Counted from the first letter of the stretch, positions 1-13,314 are shown. The stretch: DNA of 64,000 nt from Bombyx mori (GCF_030269925.1 NC_085133.1:3678001-3742000); one strand, 5' to 3'. The notes: generated by a model from the sequence alone, not told the origin. Numbers and translations: made by a program.

Positions 1-262
1 TTTGTTTTTTAAACTATCACAACAGGTCAGAGAGGCTCAACTTAAAACTAACTTACCTATCCTTGACGTTGTCAAAAATTAAACTAAATTTATTACTAGC
101 TTTCCGCCCTCCGCTTCGCCTAGCGTTCAGCATTCCCGCGTTCAGCATTGGGATAAATGATAGCTAAAATGATTTCCCAGGGTACATAGAATTATATTCT
201 ATCAGTGAAGACAGTGTCAGAACGCTTCCGATAAAACGATACCTTCATATCCATTCTGCATT

Positions 263-284
263 GAGAGAGAGAGAGAGAGAGAGA
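263..284. repeat. (GA)11 microsatellite
   Basis: An uninterrupted run of GA dinucleotides flanked by unique sequence. Confidence 0.95.
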
Positions 285-474
285 TTTCCCCATCTTCGTC
301 AGTTGAACCGCTTTGTGCCGCAATTAAAAGCTACTTTACGATTTAATATCACGTTTATTATTTTTATTTTATTACACGCGAGATTAAACCAAAAGCAGTT
401 ATAATTGAACGTACTATATGTATGTAACTAAATGTAAGTACATATATTCCAAATTTCGAATTAGGTAATCTAAA

Positions 475-804
475 TCCCTACTAATATATAAACTGTGAAT
501 GTAAGTTTGTTTGTTACGCTTTCACGCAAAAACTACTCAACCGATCATCATGAAACTTTGTACACATATTCTTGGAGATATTAGAAGTAACAAAAGATAC
601 TTATTATTAAGAAAAAAATTTTTTTTTTTACGAAAAATTAAATAATTGTTTGTCAAAAAGTCTCAAAATCTAGCTTCTTCAACGCCATCTACCGGTTCTG
701 TAATGATGTTCCAATCCTGAGTGCTGTAAGTGAAGTCGCGGGTAAAATTTAGCGTTATGCCAAAGTAACTATTCCACGCGGACGAAGTCGCGGGCAAAAG
801 CTAG
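475..804 (+). mobile_element. Helitron-like non-autonomous element
   Basis: Starts TCCCTACTAATATAT and ends GGGCAAAAGCTAG, with A before and T after, which fits Helitron insertion between A and T. It contains the widespread lepidopteran block cgcggacgaagtcgcgggc. About 330 bp, no coding capacity. Confidence 0.7.
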
Positions 805-1158
805 TTATTAAATAATTTATATAAGTATGTATATACTTTTAACCCGATTTTAATTGCCCGACCTATTAACTTGACCCGCACTAATTAGCTCGCGAAATGA
901 ACTCATAACGGGTGACATCGTGGGTGTGGTGCCGACGCCTAGTTGACTGGCATAATTTAATTATTATTTTAGTAGTCCAGTAGACAAGGGTTCGGGCGTG
1001 GATCTGACGTTAGTGACGTAGTTAAATGAGAATCGAAACCTTCAGAACTGTTGCGGAAACTTTTAATGATCTGCAGTAATAAGGCATTCTCAACAGAACT
1101 ATTTCTACAGATTTCTTTTAACTGGATATCTTAAGACATTTGTTGAAAAAATAATTTT

Positions 1159-1580
1159 GGGGGCTATTCCAGCTACTCCCAGACGGATAGGTGATCTCAA
1201 GGGTCCAACCTGAGGGAAATTGCTAACACTAGTTCTAGCAAGAGCAGTGTTTTGCAGAATCTTTTTTTTTATTGCTTAGATGGTTGGATGAGCTCACAGC
1301 CCACCTGGTGTTAAGTGGTCACTGGAGCCCATAGACATCTACAACGTAAATGCGCCACCCACCTTGAGATATAAGTTCTAAGATCTCAGTATAGTTTCAA
1401 CGGCTGCCCTACCCTTCAAACCGAAACGCATTACTGCTTCACGGCAGAAATAGGCAGGGTGATGGTACCTACCCGCGCGGACTCACAAGAGGTCCTACCA
1501 CCAGTAAATCTACCACCGAATTGGAATCGTGACCCACTAAGAAAGTTCGGTGAGAAACTCAGTGGGCTGCGTGTATGACA
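1159..1580. mobile_element. LINE-like 3' repeat (family E) split by Bm1
   Basis: The halves 1159-1261 and about 1507-1580 are continuous with each other once the Bm1 at 1262-1506 is removed (gcagaatc / taccaccg join). The same family occurs at 13315-13490 (reverse), 27690-27800 and 46310-46480. Possibly a BMC1-type Bombyx LINE; the name is uncertain. Confidence 0.6.
1262..1506 (-). mobile_element. Bm1 SINE, 5'-truncated
   Basis: Reverse-strand Bm1 body from the tail (ttttattgcttaga) to ggtcctaccaccagta; the tRNA-like head is missing. A short aatct repeat at both ends is a candidate target-site duplication. Confidence 0.85.
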
Positions 1581-3136
1581 AGTTCGGTCGTCAAACTCTC
1601 CCATTCCCTATCCCTCGGCGAGATTAGAACGAGATATGAACGTTCAAAATTATTGGTGGGCATTGAAAGGCGATGCTCTATCCCTTTCTCGCAAAGCGAG
1701 TATTGGTTTGGCATTAGTGTCTAACATGACGTCAGTGTTGACGTCATCAACTCTAAGTGCTTATACCTTCTTTGTTTCCGTTTTCGTTATAGAATATATG
1801 ATAGCGTCAGGTTTTGAAGCAAACTACAACAAATAATAAGCCCATATACGGATTTATATCCTAAAGGCCAAGCGTACAATCTACTGTGTGAGTATTTGTA
1901 TTTTTGTTTTGGATGGGTGAACGGGCTGACCTTGAGACGTGAGGCTTAGGTCTCAATTAAATAAATTAACGACTGTCCCAACCCCACAAAATGGAATACA
2001 CGAATGCTTTTATGTAGAAATAGGCAGGTTGATGCTACGAGTGGGTATCGGGCGTCGGGCAATGGTGAAGGGAGTTGTTTAGTGGGTAGATGTATTTATC
2101 ATCTTCGGTCATTGAATCTCACTTATGCCACGCAGTCTCTTAGACTTCGGAAACTCGTAGGTGGTAGGGGACCCCGGAAAAAAGGATGATACTACCTACT
2201 CTTGCTTAAAATATGCACTACCATCTAGACCAACGGTCGGGGAACTTTTTTAATTATTACCCCAAAATATTTTTGTGTAAGCATCTTTCATATTATACCC
2301 CCCATGATAATTTTTAAAAGAAAACAATAACTAAAAATTTAATTTTTAACATCATTTATTCAATTTATTAATGTAATACCTAGTAATACATAACGGTAAT
2401 AATAGTAATATATGTAATATACAGTTGAGGAAAAAAATTCACCCCCACAGAAAATATATGTAAATGATAATTTCTTGTTCTTTTATAATTCATATGATAT
2501 TTTTCTTGAATTATTAGATGAAAAAACTAGTTTAAGTTTTATATAAAGCTCCCATAAAAAGTATTTTTAATTTAAATTATTTTTTTCGGGTTTGAAATCA
2601 CAACGATTCTAAAGAAGTTTCACTTCAATATATACTTTTTACTCATAAAAGTTTCATTTTTACCCCCCAAAATTTCATTTTACCGCTGATCTAGACAGAG
2701 ACAGGAACAAAAATCAGACAAGGAAGGGGCACGTGGTATTAGGCAGCATCATATTATATCGATTCATGAATGCTCACAAGACGCCCTCCCAATAATACCC
2801 GAGAAATTAGTAGGACCGTGGGTAGCTACGGTTAATTTGGCATTGATGCTTTGAGTAGATTTTGATTCAGAAAAGGTATTGTCTAAAAGCTTAAAGCTCA
2901 TTGGGTAGTACACAAAAGTACAATGAGCGCAATTAACGAGCTGGCGCACAAACAAAGCACCCGTCTGAAAGCTTCTAAGCTTTGTGCAATACCGAGCTTG
3001 ACAAATGAGACTCTTGTCTGGGGAAGTTTCTTGTTAAAGTTTACGTAGTGGAAACTTTTGTTTTTCAAAGCTTTTTAACAGTTGAATGATTTGTGTTTCT
3101 AAGGCGGTCCGGGTTCATTTTGTTTTCAACAAACTC

Positions 3137-3210
3137 ATTAGTAAAGCAATTGTATCTACTAATTTGTAATTAGTAAAGCAATTGTATCTACTAATTTGTA
3201 ATTAGTAAAA
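3137..3210. repeat. 32-bp tandem repeat, about 2.3 copies
   Basis: The unit starting attagtaaagcaattgtat begins at 3137, 3169 and (partial) 3201. The first two copies are identical. Confidence 0.9.
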
Positions 3211-3606
3211 CAAAGTTGTGTAACTTATTTTTGCTTATTATTTGTGTTTATTATTATGTATATTAAGTTCTATTTTCTACTAGAATTAATCATGGATCTT
3301 ATGACCAATTATTTAATATTTGATGGTGCTGATAGGATGCTAATTATGAAAGAAAAACCTGTATACGTCTGAAGTAACAAACTAAGCTATTCCAATGTTT
3401 GCTTTATCATTACCCTGTATCAGCAGAACTCACCTTTGAAGCAAATATAGAAACAGGAGTATAAAGCGACCAAAATATAAAGAGGCTTATTTTAAGTCCA
3501 ATTACTGGGCATTGCGAACGTGTTTCCTTCGTTTTAAGCCATAACAATTATTTGTACTTACTTTGTAATTTTTGTATAATAATTTGAAAATATATACCGC
3601 AGTACC

Positions 3607-3831
3607 GGAGTCCGCACGGGTAGGTATCACCGCCCCGCCTATTTCCGCCGTGAAGCAGTAATGCGTTTCGGTTCGAAGGGTGGGGTAGCCATTGTAACTA
3701 TACTGAGACCTTAGAACTTATATCTCGAGGTGGGTGGCGCATTTACGTTGTAGATGTCTATGGGCTCCAGTGACCACTTAACACCAGGTGGGCTGTGAGC
3801 TCGTCCACCCGTCTAAACAATAAAAAAAAAA
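3607..3831 (+). mobile_element. Bm1 SINE, 5'-truncated
   Basis: Forward Bm1 body from gtccgcacgggtagg to gtctaaacaataaaaaa; the head is missing. Confidence 0.85.
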
Positions 3832-4522
3832 GTGCAAAAAGCAAGCTCTTTCTTGGTGAAACTATTCTGAATCTATGGTAAGGCGATGATGTTTTAAAAT
3901 CGTCTTTGAAGGTATTACTTGAATATATATTTTTAAAATTTGAGTTTCTTACTTTGGTTGTCATGCGATCAATATATTGTCGTCATATTAAAATATGGAC
4001 TACAGAATTTACATCGCGATTTAATCACCGCTACTACGTAAGTAAAAGTAAGTTTGGAAAAACATAAAAAAAAAATAATGCATCACATAAAAATACATAA
4101 GATTAACAATTCATATCAAACTATTAAACCGAGTTCTTAAGGCGTTGCCGTTTGTGTAAACATTAACAGAGATACGGCAGCAATAAATCGGTCAATAAGA
4201 TTACGAGCAATTTCTTGGTAATGAAATGAGCCACAGCCACCCGCGGCTCGATGCCTTGTCACCGGAAATTGCATCTATAATGATAGGGAGCTAAGTATCA
4301 AATTTGATTAAATGTTGTCAGTCATTCGGCGCTTAGTTGCAGACTTCGTTCTTCAGTTTTAGTTCTATTGCGGGCTCTATGTAAGTTTGAATTGGATTAC
4401 TCGTGTCTACACTTTCGGGGTAAGAACTAGCCTTGCTAGATTCAATAATTGAATTATCCAGTAATCGAATTCTCTTCACAAAGCATTTATATGCAGCATG
4501 GTAACAGTAGACTTTAAAAAAA

Positions 4523-4679
4523 AATTTGCTTAGATGGGTTTACGAACTCACAGCCCTCTCGGTCTTAAGTGGTTACTGGAGCCCATATACATCTACAATG
4601 TAACTTCTCCACCCACCTTGAGATATAAGTTCTAAGGTTATATATAAGTTCCAAGGGTCTAAGGTTCAGTATAGTTACT
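4523..4679 (-). mobile_element. Bm1 SINE fragment
   Basis: Tail-proximal part only, with a small internal duplication of the ataagttc(t/c)aagg segment. Confidence 0.75.
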
Positions 4680-5021
4680 CAGTTTAGTTGGTAGAAAGGC
4701 GAAAATAATTTAGAAATTACAAATAAATAATATTCAGCTAACATTGTTTACAGATTTTCAAGTCAGCAATATATTGTGCGTTGATGATATTAAATCGTAA
4801 CAAAAGGCTAACTAACTCACTTTTGAGGGTATAAATTTTCGTCTTAGCTTCTGTACATTAATATCCCAAGGAATAAACAGTACTTACGAATGTAGGATCT
4901 TTCTTACTTAAACAATGTCCAACGAAATGTTTATTAAAGAAAAAAATAGACATAAACTCTGATATTCCTTAGCATTTTGTTTTTGATATTCTGTTTGGTC
5001 AGTAAAATTACTTACCAAGTA

Positions 5022-5412
5022 TAGTCATCATTATCCTGCCCTTCTCCCAGTCACCTGGGGTCGGCGCAACATGTTTTCTCCTTCCACACTCTTCTATCAT
5101 ATACCATTTCTTCGCTCACTCCCCACTTACCCATTTCGTCTTTCACGCAATCCATCCATTTCTTCTTAGGTCTACCTCTTCCTCTATATCCTTCCACATT
5201 CATAGTTAGCATTCTCTTACCAATCTCATTTTCATTTCATCTCAACACATGTCCATACCATCCCAAACGCGCACGTTTCAGCTTCTCTGTCACAGGTGCC
5301 ACTTTCAGACTTCCTCTAACATATTCATCCCGTATTCTATCCATTCTCGTTACTCCACACATCCATCGCAACATTCGCATCTCTGCTGCATGCAATCGCC
5401 TTTTCAAGTACA
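5022..5412 (-). pseudogene. RTE-type LINE remnant, C-terminal reverse-transcriptase region
   Basis: On the reverse strand the translation reads AEMRMLRWMCGVTRMDRIRD, then EYVRGSLKVAPVTEKLKRA, then [19 protein letters not shown]. This is the end of RTE-like ORF2 proteins. It is short, frame-broken and has no upstream polymerase domain: a dead 5'-truncated copy. Confidence 0.75.
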
Positions 5413-7040
5413 GTATTTTGTTTATTAAAATTCATGGTTTATGGGAGTATTGTGTTTGCACGGATGTCTGCCATGAAGCTTTTGTTTGAAGAAGGGTGGA
5501 ACTATGAAGAGATAGCTATGAATTAGGGTGTGTCGGTATTGCCGTTTTATCAGACTATAGTAGCCACTTGACATCACACACGTGTGATGATCTACTTTAT
5601 TTTGATATTACTACAGCACCAGTAACTTTAACCTCATGGGAATGGACTCCTCCTCCTTGCTTGCGTCGATAATCCACAATCGTGGTCGTGGCCAAAAACA
5701 CCCACATTGCCTACATTGTGGGGTCCCGCGTCGTTCCACGGCAGTGTTTTGGAAAGGATTTAGTTGTTCGAGGCCGCTGAAGCCTTATTTGGGTCCGGCT
5801 AATTAAACTCCAGACATTCGGCGCTGACTGTTTTACGGTAGACAGGTCGAACTCCAACTTAACCCTCCTCTTTTCTCATCCGGGCTTGGAACCGGCATTG
5901 GCTTGGAACCGGCATTGGGAGTTCAGGGAATGGACTACTTACTGTTTATTTACTGTTTGCCATAATACCATCATCAGCACCATTTTATAGATGTTCTCTC
6001 TCGAACATAGGCATTCCCCAAGGTTGAAAATAACAGGTACAGTGCTGCCCACATCTGGATTTTTTTTATAGTAATAGAGATAGCATATCCATGAAAGGTT
6101 TTTATACTTTTTGAAAACTGATGGCTAATTGCTGTACCTAACGCTGAGTACTCACTGTCGCCCACGGGCATAAGTAATACCAAGGGCAGTACAAAGCCAT
6201 AAGATGCCACTGCCAGAGTATCTTTTCATACTTATGGAACTGTGTTGAATTCTCTATTACTTTACGACTGTTCTTTAAATTTCAATTGCAGACATTAGAA
6301 CTTAAATCTTCGTCAACATTTCCTAAAGCCCTATGTTCGCTGATAGAAAATGCGGAACATAATCTGCGTAGACTAGCCTCCCCTCCAAACCGGATCTTGA
6401 TCCTCTCAGATGCGTCTAGACGTCTAGACGTTATTGCTCATCTAATACCTTGGGGCATTTCATTTATTTCAGTCTGAATATTATGATGATTGAAGTTCCG
6501 ATTAAACGGAGTCATGATCCAGGGCTGTCACGCGTATCTTATTAATCTTTGTAGACCTTTCTATTATTTTCAGATTATTTTCGGGACAAAGTGGGTACGA
6601 TAGTAAAATGGTCAAGTGGTCCATAAGTTACCGGTATTTAAGATTGAAATCTTTTTTTTTTTCGCCATTATTTAATTAAGTCAAAAATTATACAGTTGGA
6701 ACGTCCGTGAAAATACCCCTTAAATATAAGACCAGATCACATACATAAGGGCTTACGCATATAATACCCTGAGGCTTTGAAGAGGTTTTTTATTGTCACC
6801 CCGTTACCTACCCCTCATCTCCAAACATGGCTCCCTTTGGCATACCACTTCTACTAATAGAGAAGTACTACTAGAAACTGAATTGGGCTATTGTCGCAAA
6901 TGCGTAATAGCCGAACAAACGAGTATCGTTAAGACTAGCTTCAATCTTATTTAATCTCTAATGTCCCAAATAATACCAAAATGCAAAGTTGTGCTTCTAA
7001 TCCTGCAGCTTGTATACTCATCTTTTTTTTACATACATAA

Positions 7041-7346
7041 TTACAACGGCTGCCCCATCCTTCAATCCGCAACGCATTGCTGCTTCACGGCAGAAATAGG
7101 CGGGGTGAGGGTACCTAACCGTGCGGACTCAAAAGAGGTCCTGCCACCAGTAATTACGGAAATTATAATTTTGCGGGTTTGATTTTTATTACACGATGCT
7201 ATTCCTTCACCGTGGAAGTCAATTCTGAACATTTGTTAAGTACGTTTTCATTAGAAAAATTGGTACCCGCCTGCAGGATTTGAACACCGGTGCATCGCTC
7301 GATACAAATGCACCGGACGTCTTATCCTTTAGGCCACGACGACTTC
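7041..7346 (-). mobile_element. Bm1 SINE with tRNA-like head
   Basis: Includes the tRNA-derived head (reverse complement of gtggcctaaaggataagac and the B-box), but the tail half is missing. Confidence 0.85.
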
Positions 7347-7862
7347 AAAACGTTCATCGACGGTAATGATAAAACAAAACAGTTAACATAAATGATAACC
7401 TTAATTTGTATGCATGTACTGACTATATTTGCTTAGCAAAATCTGAATAAGCCGCGCATGCAACTGTTCATAATGAAGGGTTCAGAATGCTGCCACTAAT
7501 GTTATCGAAGCCAGTTACCTCGTTCCGAAATCGGTATAGTCACAAAGCAGGGCACGCGAGCAATTATTTTACACCCTACCGCGAGGGTTGGGGTGGCGAC
7601 CCCTATCTGGATTGCGGCTCTGTTGTGAAGATTTGTGTGCACATTTATTTCGGACATACCGTTTGCATAGAGTGAATTACATATATGGTAGCCACGGCGC
7701 TTATAGACGTACCTATGTAAATGACGTCATATTTTTTGAGATATTATGATATCTCAGTTGCAAAACGGCCATACTGTATCTTCAGACTAGCAGCGAAATA
7801 GCTTTGGGGCTGAAAGAGGCGTAACGTTGCACCTTGGGTTCACACAACGCATTACCACTAGA

Positions 7863-8093
7863 TTTTATTTTTATTTTTATTGCTTAGATTGGTGGACGAG
7901 CTCACAGCCCACCTGGTGTTAAGTGATTACTAGAGCCCATAGACATCTATAACGTAAATGCCGCCACCCAGCTTGAGATGTCAGTTTTAAGGTCTCAGTA
8001 TAGTTACAACGGCTGCCCCACCCTTCAAACCGAAACGCATTACTGTTTCACGGCAGAAATAGGCAGGGCGGTGGTACCTACCCGTGTGAACTC
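7863..8093 (-). mobile_element. Bm1 SINE, 5'-truncated
   Basis: Tail and body present (ttttattgcttagattgg to cctacccgtgtgaactc); the head is missing. Confidence 0.85.
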
Positions 8094-8515
8094 TAAGGGA
8101 CTAAATTTAGGAAGTAGGAAGACGAATTAGGAACTAAGATTTGGTGAAGATATTTTGATGATGAAATAGCTGAAATGGGTCTTAGCAATACCATTACCAT
8201 CAGTTATGTTTGTAAGTATTTATGCACCTACATGAATAGGTATAGTACTCTATTGCAGCTACTTATGCTACGAACAAACAAACAAACCTTAATTTTTATA
8301 GCTGATGATTCCAATTTATAGTATACTCGAAACCACAACAAGGAGTGGCTTAATTGTGTATTTCGCATACAATTCTGCTCAATGCTTCATTATGGTCGAA
8401 TAAAACTAATTATTTATCGGGTTAAATGACTTATAATATAATGCAATACGCTTAACTTGACTAACTTTTTATTTTTTACTAAAGAATAATACATATTATT
8501 CAGTCAGCTCTTTTT

Positions 8516-8836
8516 AACCGACTTCAAAAAAGGAGGGGGTTCTCAATTCGACTATATGTTTTTTTTTTTATGTTACCTCATAGCTTTTGACTGGGTGAAT
8601 CGATTTTGATGATTCTTTTTTTATTAGACAGCCGACGCTTCCCGTGTAGTCCCATTTCAATTTAGTCCAGTTCTGATAATGGTATCCATGAGAAAACCAT
8701 ATAAGTCTTAAATTTGCATTAAGTACGTGCGCGACAAATAGATAAATAACTCAATACCACGCCAACTGATTTCGATGATTATTGTTTTTAGTGTATATTA
8801 ATATGTTTTGGATTTTTTTTCTATTTGAAGTCGGTT
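8516..8836. mobile_element. MITE with 13-bp terminal inverted repeats
   Basis: Left end aaccgacttcaaa, right end tttgaagtcggtt, perfect inverses 321 bp apart with no coding capacity. The accgacttcaaaaaaggagg block is widespread in Lepidoptera. Confidence 0.65.
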
Positions 8837-9268
8837 TTTGTTAAAGCATGTCTATTTACAATTATTACGTATATTGATGACAATTCTTTATTATTTATTA
8901 TCACATACGTACTTCATTGGTTTGACCATCACAAACACAAAATTCTGTTTGTCTATATAATCCCCTATTACTAACTCGCAAATTTGTTATATTTTTCTGT
9001 AATATCAATATATATTGATCCAAAAAGCTTTCGGGGGTGCAACTTTCGTCCCACGATAAGTGCATTTTCACCCTCTTTCGAATTTCGCGCGAACAACTGC
9101 TGACAAACAGTTGTAAAATATTTATACGACGTATTATTCAAATGGATTAAAAGTATTTGGGGTGGTTTTAGTTTTATTTTAATGACTTACTAAGAATTAT
9201 AGATAGTCTGCATGCTCGAACGAAAGACAAGAATTCCTTAGGAGTTCTGTGTAAGCATTTATCTTCTA

Positions 9269-9490
9269 TTAGCGACCCGCCCTCGCTTCGCTTCGGAAAC
9301 TGTAATTTATTATTGATTTCTCCACAATTTAATGGATGTTATTATACATATAAACCTTCCTCTTCAATCACTCTATCTACTTAAAAAAACCGCATCAAAA
9401 TCCGTTGCGTAGGTTTAAAGATTTAAGCATACATAGGGACAGACAGATATAGGGACAGAAAAAGCGACTTTGTTTTATACTATGCAGTGA
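9269..9490 (-). mobile_element. Helitron-like element (family F)
   Basis: Reverse copy of the element at 24808-25022. Shared landmarks: gggacagacagatataggg, ccgttgcgtaggttta, and a cgaagcgagggcggg terminus. Confidence 0.65.
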
Positions 9491-10483
9491 AGACTGATTA
9501 ACTAAGAGGTAATGATGATTTTTACCTTAAATAGACGACTGTTTCGCTTAAGGGTTTGCCACAAATAAAACTTCAACAAGAGTTTATTAACAAGAGCTTA
9601 GTCCTAGGTAAGTTTAAAAGAAAAGAGTAGAGACCTAGTTCAGTGGATAGTGGACAGGCTGAGATGATGAGATCAAAAGACATTTACATGGTCCGTTTGT
9701 TTTTGATTTTACATTTGTCGATATTTTAAATGCTGCGGTTTTACTGCATTAAATTTTTCTACCACTGAGTTTTATACATTGAACGACTCATAAACACGTA
9801 TTCTACCAGTTTATAAAATCCACAACATGCTTCGTCAGATTACAGAAATAAAGTTATCAGCAACATGCTTCGTCAAAAAGTACAATACTTACTTTCGGCT
9901 GCAAGCGTCGTCATAAGTAACATAAAGGTCCACGCTAACAGCAATGCGCGCGTAGGCATCGGCTAGTCAAACAAGCCACTCTGGATCGCACCCGGCCTGA
10001 AAGTACCCATTACGCTAGCAGCATTGCCACGCTGTATGGCAACGGATAATCTCTGAACCAGGTACGACCCAGACCGAGGATCGTGGCCTTGCGCTCTGAG
10101 GCGGTGGCCAATTGCGGCAATAAATTATAAATTATAAAATTGAACAGTCTCTCAGAAAAACGAAAATCTAAAAAAATTTTTGGCGTTTACCAAAAAACAA
10201 GAATTTCGAATTAAGCATTTCTAAAGGTGTGATACAGTGAAAATAATTCAATGACATTTTAAACAGTTGAAAAATTGTTAATAGCAGTGTTATTTACGTA
10301 GGAATAAGTAGTATCCGAGATCATTTCACAGCTCTGCGAGGGTTCATTATTATGAAGGGCTTTTAGCCCTGCGTAGAACTCGATAGCTGCTCCTGTTATA
10401 AGAAGGGGTGTTTGAGTAGCGTTTGATAACCAAGTCTTCCTGTTAGGGATACGGTATTTTCAAAATCTCTATGTTTCAACTAC

Positions 10484-10747
10484 ATATCGACGCTTGAAAG
10501 GCAAACGTGACTAAGCGACAATGCGTGAACTTTACAGTAGACTAATTTAAAGTTGAAATACCTGAAAACAAAATTTATTTTAACGAATCCAGCTGTTGCA
10601 GAATCTAGCTAGTAGCTGTAGGATTGAAATGATTTTAATAGACCTAGAATTTTTTTTTTTTTGCGCATCGAATATGGTTATTGCCTATCATTTATGTACA
10701 AAGCAGTTATTGTCGCTTAGTCACGTTTGCCTTTCAAGCGTCGATAT
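10484..10747. mobile_element. MITE with perfect 39-bp terminal inverted repeats
   Basis: 10484-10522 and 10709-10747 are exact reverse complements (outer end atatcgacgcttgaaaggc). The element is 264 bp with an AT-rich centre and no ORF. I could not assign it to a transposon superfamily. Confidence 0.75.
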
Positions 10748-10870
10748 ATAGACAAATAAATTTAGTTGCCAGTGACTTTATTTACCATTAGATTTTCTTT
10801 AGGGATTGAGAAAGTGATGTTTGAATTTAACTATACCTACTATATACGAGTATATATGAATGTAACTTTT

Positions 10871-11005
10871 TTGAGACCTTAGAACTCATATCTCAAGGTG
10901 GGTGGCGGCGTTTACGCTGTAGATGTCTATGGACTCCACTAACCACTCAACACCAAGTGGGCCGTGAGCTCGTCCACTCATCTATGCAATAAAAATAAAA
11001 TAAAA
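10871..11005 (+). mobile_element. Bm1 SINE fragment
   Basis: Tail-proximal part from gagaccttagaactcata to gcaataaaaataaaa. Confidence 0.8.
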
Positions 11006-11270
11006 CATTTAGTGATTTTTATTGTTATTTAAAAAATAATTTCTGTTTAGCAATACACATGTCTTCTTATTATTCATTAGCAGTTAAAAGTGGAGTAATA
11101 AAAATGTGAATCCACTTCTAAGAAAAAAAATAGGGCGGCATTTTCTCCCGTGAACTCAATATAGCTCTTGAAATATGTATGAGGATTTGGGGGCCACAAA
11201 AGAGTACTATTGAATCGAAGAGCGTGAGGAGGAAACTTAAGCATCCTATATATTTATAATTCAGTAATAA

Positions 11271-11708
11271 ATTTTTATTTATTTTATTGCTTAGATGATT
11301 GTACGAGCTCACAGCCCACCTGGTGTTAAGTGGTTACTGGAGCCCATAGACATCTACAACGTAAATGCGCCACCCACCTTGAGATATAAGTTGTAAGGTC
11401 TCAGTATAGTTACAACGGCTGCCCCACCCTTCAAACTGAAACGCATTACTGCTTCACGGCAGAAATAGGCAGGGTGGTGGTACCTTCCCGCGCGGACTCA
11501 CAACAGGTCCTACCACCAGTAATTACGCAAATTATAATTTTGCGGGTTTCACTTTTATTACATGATGTTATTCCTTCACCGTGGAAGTCAATCGTGTACA
11601 TTTGTAAAGTACGCATTTCACTAGAAATTTTTTTACCCGCCTGCGGGATTCGAACACCGGTGCATCGCTTTCAACACGAATGCACCGGACGTCTTATCTT
11701 TTAGGCCA
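11271..11708 (-). mobile_element. Bm1 SINE, nearly full length
   Basis: About 437 bp with tail, body and tRNA-like head (reverse of ttggcctaaaagataagac). A-box and B-box are both recognisable. Confidence 0.9.
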
Positions 11709-11862
11709 AATTTATAGTTTTCAGATTTCAAATGGATACTTTAAATATTATGATGTTTAAAATAATACAATATGTCTATTTGTTATCCAGTAGTCGAGGT
11801 GATGACAAATTAAACTATGTTACTCTATAAAAAAAAGGATTTATTCCGAAATAAAATACTAA

Positions 11863-12080
11863 TCTATACTAAAATATAAATCTACAGTGGTTTTTACGGA
11901 TGTTCCGTTATAACTACTGAACCATGCATCCGATTGATTTGGAACTTGGTATCCATGTATAAAATACCTGTACTTAATGGATAAGCTAATATTTATATGA
12001 GTGTTGGGCTCCCTAATAATAATGACAATAAATAATAATGTTAATTTTAAATGCCCAGCGAAGCGGGCGAGTACGGTTAG
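11863..12080 (+). mobile_element. Helitron-like element (family G)
   Basis: Starts TCTATACTAAAATATAAA and ends near gcgggcgagtacggttag. A second copy in reverse lies at 21220-21437. Confidence 0.65.
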
Positions 12081-12659
12081 TGAAGTAATAAAATTTTGTC
12101 AATCTTCTATAGCTGACATCACCTATTGACTTAGCCAAGTCAACACACAATAATATTTGAAAAGCGTTCTATAATTAGAAAATAAAGGAATCCTAGACAC
12201 TATTTCTAGGTATTTCTTTACATGTATATTTAGAGATAGGCAAAAGGCAGCGGTTTCACTGTGCCTCTGGCGGTACTGATGACCACGAGGGACTGTGACT
12301 ACTTACCATTCGATAGGTTTTGTGCAAGTCTACTTTAACTGGCAATACATACGCTATATATAAAGTACATTTTAATTACAATGCATTTATTTCTCTCACG
12401 TAAAGACACGTTCACAGAACACGTTAATAAAAAGATCGAATGCTTTCAATTATTTTATTAAGGTATTTTCTGGTATATTAACCTCAAATGAATACCATAG
12501 CGCTAAGATTAAGAGTATGCAGAGGAATTATTATGAGATTTGGAAAATACGAGGGAGAAATTGGTTTTAGAAAAGCACTTTTCGTTTTGTTTATACCATT
12601 GTTAATACCATTGATTAAATATTTCTTGTATCTGGTATATATTTGGTATTATGTATACA

Positions 12660-12810
12660 TATCTCAAACCTGTGAACCCAGTCTTCGACTCTCCTCATCC
12701 AACTCTTACCGGTCATCGCACCACCTAGCCAGGGGGCGTACTGCGCTACGGTGGTGTGGGAGATACCTAGAGCCAGCAGTGGACGACTGTGGGATGATGA
12801 TGATATAATT
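12660..12810 (-). pseudogene. LINE remnant, extreme C-terminus
   Basis: The reverse strand reads GAMTGKSWMRRVEDWVHRF, which resembles the DD..(V/A)(A/G)(G/R).WMR..EDR..W end of RTE/Jockey-like ORF2. Very short and decayed. Confidence 0.45.
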
Positions 12811-13029
12811 ATGTATATACCTAGATATAATCGAATGAAAATTTTGCCGTTTCTCTTATAAAATGAAAGTAAGTTAGATAGTTTGTGGAGCAAATAAAAG
12901 ACCTGTAAAAATATTATCGGCTGAGAAATATCCATATGGTCATAAGAACCTAACGCATGTTCACGTAAATACGTTCTTAACACGTGCTCAGAAACAGCTT
13001 CCACGATGAATGAATATTAGCCATATGGG

Positions 13030-13228
13030 CTACCTCTTCCTGCCGTGAAGCAGTAATGCGTTTCGTCTTGAAGGGTAGGGCAGCTGTTGCATTATAAAAC
13101 TGAGACTGGAACTTATGTCTTAAGGAAGGTTGTGACACTCATATTGTGACCCCTACGGGCTCCGATTATCACTTAACACCAGGCGCGCCTTGAGCTCATT
13201 TAACCATCGAAGCAATACTTCTTTTTAA
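13030..13228 (+). mobile_element. Old, diverged Bm1 SINE
   Basis: Landmarks ctgccgtgaagcagtaatgc and cacttaacaccaggc remain among many substitutions. Confidence 0.7.
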
Positions 13229-13314
13229 TTAATATTTAGCTGTTTTAGCTTATTTTATTTCGTATCTCACTCAGTTAAATGTAAGTGAATACTGTAGTGT
13301 ATCTAAAGTTCAAG

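Noticed and set aside
12488..12808. 106-codon forward open frame with a hydrophobic stretch
   Set aside because: It overlaps a reverse-strand LINE remnant, has no recognisable domain, and its codon content looks like AT-rich non-coding DNA.
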